Positions 58,101 to 64,000 of a stretch of 64,000 bases of DNA are shown piece by piece (positions within the stretch are counted from its first letter, which is position 1; every line of letters begins with the position of its first letter). The stretch spans positions 182,472,756-182,536,755 of the forward strand of contig CM054063.1 in the NCBI GenBank assembly GCA_028641055.1. The letters run 5' to 3'. Under the pieces are notes generated by a model. It was not told the origin of the DNA. It worked only from the letters and a program-made list of their open reading frames with translations, and made no database searches. The position numbers and the translations under genes were made by a program. The DNA is from Alopecurus myosuroides (taxonomy: Eukaryota > Streptophyta > Magnoliopsida > Poales > Poaceae).

Positions 58101-58471
58101 CTAGTACATTGTTTGTATTGACTTCCTCCCCTGTGGGGGCTGCATATTCCAACGTGCAGGTCATTCGGATGATGAGTAACTATTTAGGATCTCGAGCCTA
58201 CGTCCCAACAGGTCTGCATGTGGCACATGAAGAGAAGGAAGCTCATTGAAGAATTGTTTCCGTTGTATTTGCTTTGAACTCTTTTATTTGGGGCTAGTCC
58301 ATGTTGATTATACCAATTATAAGACTATTTTATTTCGTATCCACTGGATCAAACATTATAGAATGATGCTATTGTTATGAATATTCATTTTTTTCATGTG
58401 TATGCTATCAATGATCCCGGGAATAGCAGGTACATAGGTATTCTACCTTTGTGAAAAGGTAGGGTGCTACA
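55120..58471 (+). repeat. E5 5' LTR (3.35 kb)
   Basis: An AT-rich first 370 bp is followed by a GC-rich block (55490-56230) that ends in a run of 12 C (56322-56333), then AT-rich and mixed sequence. Open frames in the GC-rich block have no recognisable product. The last kilobase holds a set of short hairpin-type repeats. Confidence 0.9.
57393..57959 (+). repeat. Five copies of a 22-bp hairpin-forming repeat in E5 LTR
   Basis: Copies at 57393, 57828, 57864, 57903 and 57938 read CATGGTGGATTTAGCCATGA with at most one or two changes. Each unit has complementary ends (CATGG...CCATG). The last four are spaced 35-39 bp apart. Confidence 0.8.
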
Positions 58472-58474
58472 AAA

Positions 58475-58486
58475 TGGTATCAGAGC
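58475..58486 (+). promoter_or_regulatory. E5 primer-binding site, tRNA-iMet
   Basis: TGGTATCAGAGC three bases after the LTR end CTACA, identical to the E3 PBS. Confidence 0.93.
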
Positions 58487-58652
58487 ATAGTGTTTCCTGT
58501 AGGATCGATACCCTAGGATTGGAAACCATAGGAACAAAATTATGTCAAACATTTATGAAAACTTTTATTCTACATTTGTTCTTTCATTTTGTTCTATTCT
58601 TTTATCTTCCTACCCTGTGCGAACCATACCCTTTCATTTCCCAAAAATTTAG

Positions 58653-59607
58653 GTGAACCCTGCTGATGAGTACTTCACTGGAGAGGTTGTTTTTGATGGA
58701 GATGCGGAGTACTGGCTGAGTAAGACCCTATATGACTTGGCCATGGATATTGGAATGCCAGCTCCTCACTTCATCGGCGTGCCAGAGATCATTGACCATA
58801 CTGGTGCTCAGAAATGGTGCATCTCGACATTCATTTCTGGTCGTACAGTGGACCCCGATGACCATGGCATGGAATACACCCAGTACTACCCAGACTTCAC
58901 AGCTTCGATGAGTTCAGCAATGCTTGACGCCATCGCCCGCATCTGCCCAAGTACCGAGATCATATCACCCACGGCAGTGTCTTCCGACTCTTTGGAGAAA
59001 GGACTGAGTCAGGAATACCCATTGATCGTAGCCACCAACACCTCACTCCCATACGTCACCACCTCATGGAGTTAGAGTTCGTAACGACGAACATGGAGTG
59101 GGAGATGCATAAGCAGATGGAGGTGATTGATATCCATAGGAATAAGCTTGGGGATCTAGGGAAGGCAATGCTGAACCTGGATGACATCAACACTAATCTG
59201 AAGGAAAAGCTGGATTTCAAGGATGCGACAATTGCTGCTCTCCGATTGCAGAATGCATACTACACGAAGGACTCAAGTGAGATGGACGAGGTTAGGAAGG
59301 AGAGAAACCAGTTGAAGAATCACGTTGAGGAGTTGTAGAGGGAAATAGCCCGGCTGAGAATGCATAGAGAGGGAAGGAGCCCATAGTCCCTCCAGCCCCG
59401 GTTGATCACCAGGTACCTACTGCGGAAGAAGACCATATGGCTCCAGCTGCAGAGGAAGAGGAAGGGGAGGACCCTGAGGAGCGAGTGTTTGAGAGCTCTT
59501 CTGAAGGGGATCCTGACATCGAGGAGATCTCGACGGGAAACCACTCCCCTCTAAAGAAGCGCTTGAGATCCACAGACTACTTCAAGTTATTCAAGATACG
59601 AAACTGA
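58653..59607 (+). pseudogene. E5 ORF0: pre-gag extra ORF, broken
   Basis: The frame begins right after a TTTAG acceptor-like site with GTG (58653) where an ATG would be expected. An N-terminal section (58653-59075) has a helix-strand-strand pattern like E3 ORF0 (LYDLAMDIGMPAPHF, WCISTFISGR, then SMSSAMLDAIARI). A frameshift at about 59066-59075 leads to a long coiled coil (59066-59338: NLKEKLDFKDATIAALRLQN), then TAG at 59336. After another frame change comes an acidic stretch (EEEEGEDPEERVFE) and a basic patch KKRLRS, with a final stop at 59605-59607. Domain order (small domain, coiled coil, basic end) parallels E3. Confidence 0.65.
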
Positions 59608-59861
59608 GGAGCCAAGATCTAGTGTCATTAGATATTCCCTTAGAGTTTTGTATCTCGTTTATGCTTTCCTGTATTGTCCTACTACTTGTAGTATGGCAGT
59701 ACCCACGACTCCTTTAGTTTCCTAAAAAAAACCTTTGTTTATTATTATTGTTTGTGAGTTGATTGTTTGTTGTTTGATTGATGTTTGTGCATGGGTAGAA
59801 ACTTTATTTCCCACTAGGTCTATCTGTCAATCTCATTTCTCATCTATTCCCAAAACCTCAG

Positions 59862-59955
59862 ATGCCTCCCCGACCAGATCCAACTCAAGAAGCATTCCAG
59901 CAGATGCTGGTAGCCCAAACTCAGTTGATGCAGATGATGACAGAGTTCATGCAGC

Positions 59956-60005
<50 letters not shown>

Positions 60006-61355
60006 AACCCTCCACCACCACCACCAGTGGATAGGCTTACCAGGTTCCTTAGACTCGGGCCCAACAAGTTCTCCACTGCTACTAAACCCATGGTGGCTGA
60101 CGACTGGCTATGCTCAGTTAGCAAGGACTTGATTGCTTGTGAATGCAATGATGTGGAGAAGGTCAGATTCACCGCACACCTACTGGAGGGACCAGCCGCA
60201 ATGTGGTGGGACACATTCCAAGTCACCCATCCTGTAGAAGGTCTAGATTGGGACACCTTCAGAACAGGCTTTCGTAATGCCCACATCTCATCAGGCATTA
60301 TGAACCTGAAGAGGGATGAGTTCCGCACTCTGAACCAAGGTGGAAGAACTCTGAAGGAGTACATGGATGATTTCTTTGCACTGTCTAGGTATTCCCCAGA
60401 GGACATTGATACTGATGCCAAGAGGAAGGAGAAATTCCTGAATGGACTCAAGGGAGAACTGAAGATACCACTATTTGTGGCATATACCCCAAACTACCAG
60501 ACACTGCTTGACCAGGCCATCACCCCGGACAACAACATCAAGAAGGAGGAGAACCACAAGAGGAAGTTTAGTAATGGAAAGAACCACACTGAAACCTCTC
60601 ACAAGAGGCATCACTCTTCTGAGAATAGTGGAGGCTATAGTGGCCACAAGCATGGAGGTCATTTCAATAGGAACAATGGCCACACATTCAATGGTGGGTA
60701 CAGAGGCAATAACTCCAATGGACATCACAATGGCAATTACAATGGCCATCGTAATGGCCATCACAATGGAAATAATGGACACCATTACCCAAACTCAGAG
60801 GGCATGAAGGACATATCAGAGGTCACATGCTTCAAGTGCAAGAAGAAGGGACACTTCTCTCATAAATGCACAGAGCCAAAGGCCATTGAAGCAGCAAAGC
60901 CCAATCCCTTCCAGAAGGGGCAAGTGAATCACCTTAACGTTGAAGAGGTGATGAATGAACCTGATGCTGTGATGGGTACGTTTCCACTCAACTCCTTTAC
61001 ATCATTAGTTTTATTTTATACTGGAGCATCTCATTCGTTCATATCAAAGGCATTTGTGGATAAAAATAAAATATCCACCAAATCAATAGGAAAAGTATTT
61101 CAAGTGAGTTCCCCAGGTGGTGAGATGTCTGTTAGTACTAAGTGCGGGGGACTAATACTAGAGATTGGGACCCACAAATTTTCAACCCACTTAGTAATCC
61201 TACCATCACAAGGACTAGATGTTATCCTGGGTATGGATTGTATGACTACCTATGGAGGAGTCATATACTTTGTCAATAGATCAATCACCCTATCTACCCC
61301 AGAAGGAAAGAGAATTAGTACAAACCCCACTTGGAACCTAAGGATATTAGTCTGA
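59862..61355 (+). pseudogene. gag: E5 gag and protease
   Basis: The ATG at 59862 comes directly after CCTCAG, an acceptor-like site. A poly-Asn/poly-Pro start precedes the gag core (WLCSVSKDLIACECND, AMWWDTFQVTH), an Asn/His/Gly-rich linker and a CCHC knuckle (CFKCKKKGHFSHKC near 60830). The protease block reads FYTGASHSF near 61018, so the catalytic Asp is Tyr. The frame ends at TGA 61353-61355 and pol continues in another frame, a frameshift. Confidence 0.88.
59955..60006 (+). repeat. AAC microsatellite in E5 gag
   Basis: A run of about 17 AAC units codes for poly-Asn near the gag N-terminus, followed by CCA/ACC-rich codons for poly-Pro. Confidence 0.92.
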
Positions 61356-64000
61356 ACTATCTTAAGGGGGTTAGCCTAAACCATCTTAAGGAGGTTAGCC
61401 TAGACCAAGTGTCTGTGGTGAGAGAATACCCAGATGTATTTCCAGATGAGTTACCAGGAGTGCCACCGGATAGAGATGTGGAATTTCTGATTGAATTACT
61501 TTCGGGCATAGGCCCTATAGCAAAGAGACCTTATCCTATGTCCACAGATGAACTGAAAGAACTCAAAAAGAAACTTGAAGAGCAGTTAGGTAAAGGGTTC
61601 ATAAGAGTAAGTTCATCCCCTTAGGGAGCACTAGTTATGTTTGTGGAGAAGAAGGACAAAAGTCAGCGTTTAGTAATGGACTATCGTTCGTTGAACGAGG
61701 TGACAATCAAGAACAAATACCCACTACCAAGAATCAATGACTTGTTTGATCAGTTGGAAGGAGCTAGTGTATTTTCCAGGAATGACCTACGATCTGGATA
61801 TTTTCAACTCAAGATTAGGGAACATGATATACCCAAGACTGCTTTCGTCACTAGATATGGTTCATATGAGTATACGGTGATGCCCTTTGGATTAACCAAT
61901 GCCCCATCACACTTCATGAATATGATGAACAAAGTGTTCATGGAATTCCTCGATAAGTTTGTCATAGTCTTCATTGACGACATACTAATCTACTCCAAGA
62001 GTGTTGAGGAACACGAGAAACACTTTCGTCTGATAATGGAAAAGCTGAGGGAATACAAGTTGTATGCCAAGTTTAGCAAGTGTGAATTCTGGTTGGGTGA
62101 AGTAGGATTTCTAGGACACGTTGTGTCTAAGGAAGGAATTGCAGTCGACCCCTCAAAGGTTACTGTTGTGACAGAATGGGAACCACCCAAGTATCTGGGA
62201 GAAATCCGTAGCTTCTTACACTTGGCTGGATACTATAGGAGGTTCATTGAAAGTTTCTCCAAGATTGCCAAGCCAATGACTGAACTATTGAAGAAAGAGA
62301 AGAAGTATGAATGGACTGAAACATGTGAAACCAGTTTTCAAGAGTTGAAGAAGAGATTAGTGTCTGCACCTGTTTTGTGTTTGCCTGATCTGGAGAAGGA
62401 ATTCCAAGTTTACTGTGACGCTTCACGTCAAGGATTGGGAAGTGTGCTCAGGCAAGGTGGTAGAGTTGCAGCTTATGCTTCAAGGCAACTTAAGAAACAC
62501 GAAGTCAATTACCCCACACATGATCTTGAATTGGCTTCAGTGGTTTATGCCTTGAAGACATGGAGACACTATTTAATGGGGAAACGTTGTGAAGTTTTCA
62601 CTGATCACAAGAGTTTGAAGTATATATTCACTCAGAAGGATTTGAACATGAGACAAAGGAGATGGTTGGAACTCATCAAGGACTATGATCTGAGTCTACA
62701 ATACCATCCTAGTAAAGCAACCGTAGTCGCTAATGCTTTGAGTCGTAAGGTATATGTAAACTGTCTCTCAACCGAAGTGATATCCCAGGATCTATGTAAA
62801 GCCCTCCAAGACCTTAGTTTGGAAGTGGTACCTGAAGGATTTGTAACATCACTAGTGGTTCAACCAACACCGATGGATAAAATCCGTAAAAGTGAGGAAG
62901 GAGATAAGGAAATAGAGGCAATCAAGAAAACCTTGAAGGAAGCACTAAGTGAAGGAAAGACCACAGAATTCAGGGAGGGTGAGCAAGGAACTATTTGGTT
63001 TGAGAAACGTATCTGTGTACCCAATGACCCTGAGTTGAGGAAGCTGATTTTTCAAGAAGCCCGTGAGTCACCTTATTCCATTCACCCTGGTAACACCAGA
63101 ATGTACATGGACTTGAAGGAAAGATTCTGGTGGAACAATTTGAAAAGAGATATAGCAGAATACATAGCCAAATGTGATGTTTGTAATAAGGTAAAGGATA
63201 TACACCAGAAACCAGCGAGATTGTTGCAACCATTGCGGGTACCAGACTGGAAATGGGACCAAATTGGTATGGACTTTATCACTAGATTACCCCGAACCAA
63301 ATCAGGGTATGATTCAATTTGGGTAGTAGTTGATCGTTTGACAAAGATAGCTCACTTTGTGCCCGTAAAGACCACATATACTAGAGCTAAGTTGGCTGAT
63401 ATTTATATGAAGAAAATTGTCTGTCTTCATGGTGTACCCAAGAGTATTGTGTCAGACAGAGGTACCCAGTTTACCTCGCACTTTTGGAAGCAACTGCATG
63501 AATCATTAGGAACCAGATTAGAGTTCAGAACAACATTTCACTCTCGGACAGATGGCCAAACTGAGAGAGTAAATCAGATTTTGGAGGACATGCTGAGAGC
63601 ATGTGTCCTAGACTATGGATCTAGTTGGGGTGACAACTTACCCTATGCAGAATTATCTTACAACAATAGTTATCAAGCTAGTATTGAGATGGCACCATTT
63701 GAAGCCCTGTATGGAAAGAAGTGTACCACACCCCTGTTGTGGAGTGGTTAGAAGTTTCTTTGGTCCTGACATCATCCAAAAAGCTGAGGAGAAAGTTAGA
63801 TTAATCAAAGATAGATTGAAGATAGCTCAGTCAAGACAGAAGAGCTATGCTGATAACAAGCGTAGAGATGTTTCTTACGAAACAGGAGATAGAGTATACT
63901 TGAGAGTATCACCCCTTAGAGGTGTGAAGAGATTTGGAATCAAAGGAAAACTAGCGCCACGATTCATAGGACCATTCAAAGTGATGTCCCGCAAAGGAGA
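61331..64000 (+). pseudogene. pol: E5 pol: reverse transcriptase, RNase H, integrase (truncated by window)
   Basis: In order: VVREYPDVFPDELPG near 61420; TAG at 61622-61624 where a Trp codon is expected (SSSP-stop-GA); RT with RNDLRSGY near 61790 and [10 protein letters not shown] near 61970; RNase H with [10 protein letters not shown] near 62410 and DLELASV near 62525. The integrase zinc finger has Arg at the first His position ([11 protein letters not shown] near 63060) and C-x2-C near 63175. Catalytic Asp, Asp and Glu are present ([25 protein letters not shown]). A frameshift at about 63747 precedes the last block, open to the window end with LRVSPLRGVKRFG. The chromodomain would lie outside. 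Confidence 0.9.

Larger units (their letters stand above)
55120..64000 (+). mobile_element. E5: decayed Tekay/Del-like chromovirus, continues beyond the window
   Basis: The 5' LTR is 55120-58471 (3352 bp), followed by a tRNA-iMet PBS, ORF0, gag and pol up to the window edge. The LTR starts TGTAACATCC, the same ten bases as E3, and ends GGGTGCTACA, close to E3's GGGTGCGACA. It is a relative but clearly a different family: the LTR bodies do not align by eye. Stops, frameshifts and a lost protease Asp show it is inactive. Confidence 0.9.

Overview
The window is plant repeat DNA and I see no host gene in it. It is a stack of nested LTR retrotransposons of the Ty3/Gypsy type. Several LTRs begin TGATACGTC, the LTRs are long and insertions sit inside insertions, which together suggest a large-genome pooid grass (Triticeae or a close relative). 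The organism is an inference; the retroelement calls rest on LTR ends, target-site duplications (TSDs), primer-binding sites (PBS) and protein motifs.

Layout. (1) 1-3390: the 3' end of a TGATACGTC-type element, plus strand ('A'), abutting a pol gene. (2) 3391-~23095: a degraded Tat/Retand-like element 'R1' (plus strand). It has the RNase H-integrase end of pol, a convergent intron-bearing antisense ORF on the minus strand with its own TATA box, and a probable 3' LTR. A second Tat/Retand-like element 'R2' (minus strand, 7751-21244, TSD CTAAA, tRNA-Lys PBS) sits inside the R1 antisense ORF. R2 has its own seven-exon antisense ORF on the plus strand, and its left end is rearranged: an LTR flanked by TSDs on both sides, followed by a 326-bp copy of the host flank.

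(3) 23253-55119: element 'E1' (minus, tRNA-Asp PBS), a non-autonomous TGATACGTC-type element with one unrecognised ORF and no pol. Its 3' LTR holds an inverted piece of the same LTR. Inside E1 lies 'E2' (minus, 30002-54061, TSD GTGTT, tRNA-Asp PBS), an Athila-like element with gag and protease but no reverse transcriptase. Inside the 3' LTR of E2 lies 'E3' (minus, 30810-45245, TSD CATCC, tRNA-iMet PBS). E3 is a very young Tekay/Del-like chromovirus with 4.3-kb LTRs, one intact 1462-residue gag-pol frame and an extra ORF before gag. (4) 55120-64000 and beyond: 'E5' (plus, TSD ACTAG on the left), a decayed relative of E3 inserted in the 5' LTR of E1, with the same extra pre-gag ORF.

For most insertions the uninterrupted target can be read elsewhere in the window, so the order is clear: E1, then E2, then E3; E5 into E1; R2 into R1. 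The most unusual features are the pre-gag ORF ('ORF0') of E3 and E5 with splice-acceptor signals at its start and at the gag start, the shared His-to-Arg change in the integrase zinc finger of both chromoviruses, and the R2 rearrangement. All coordinates were read by eye; divergence counts are by eye and approximate.
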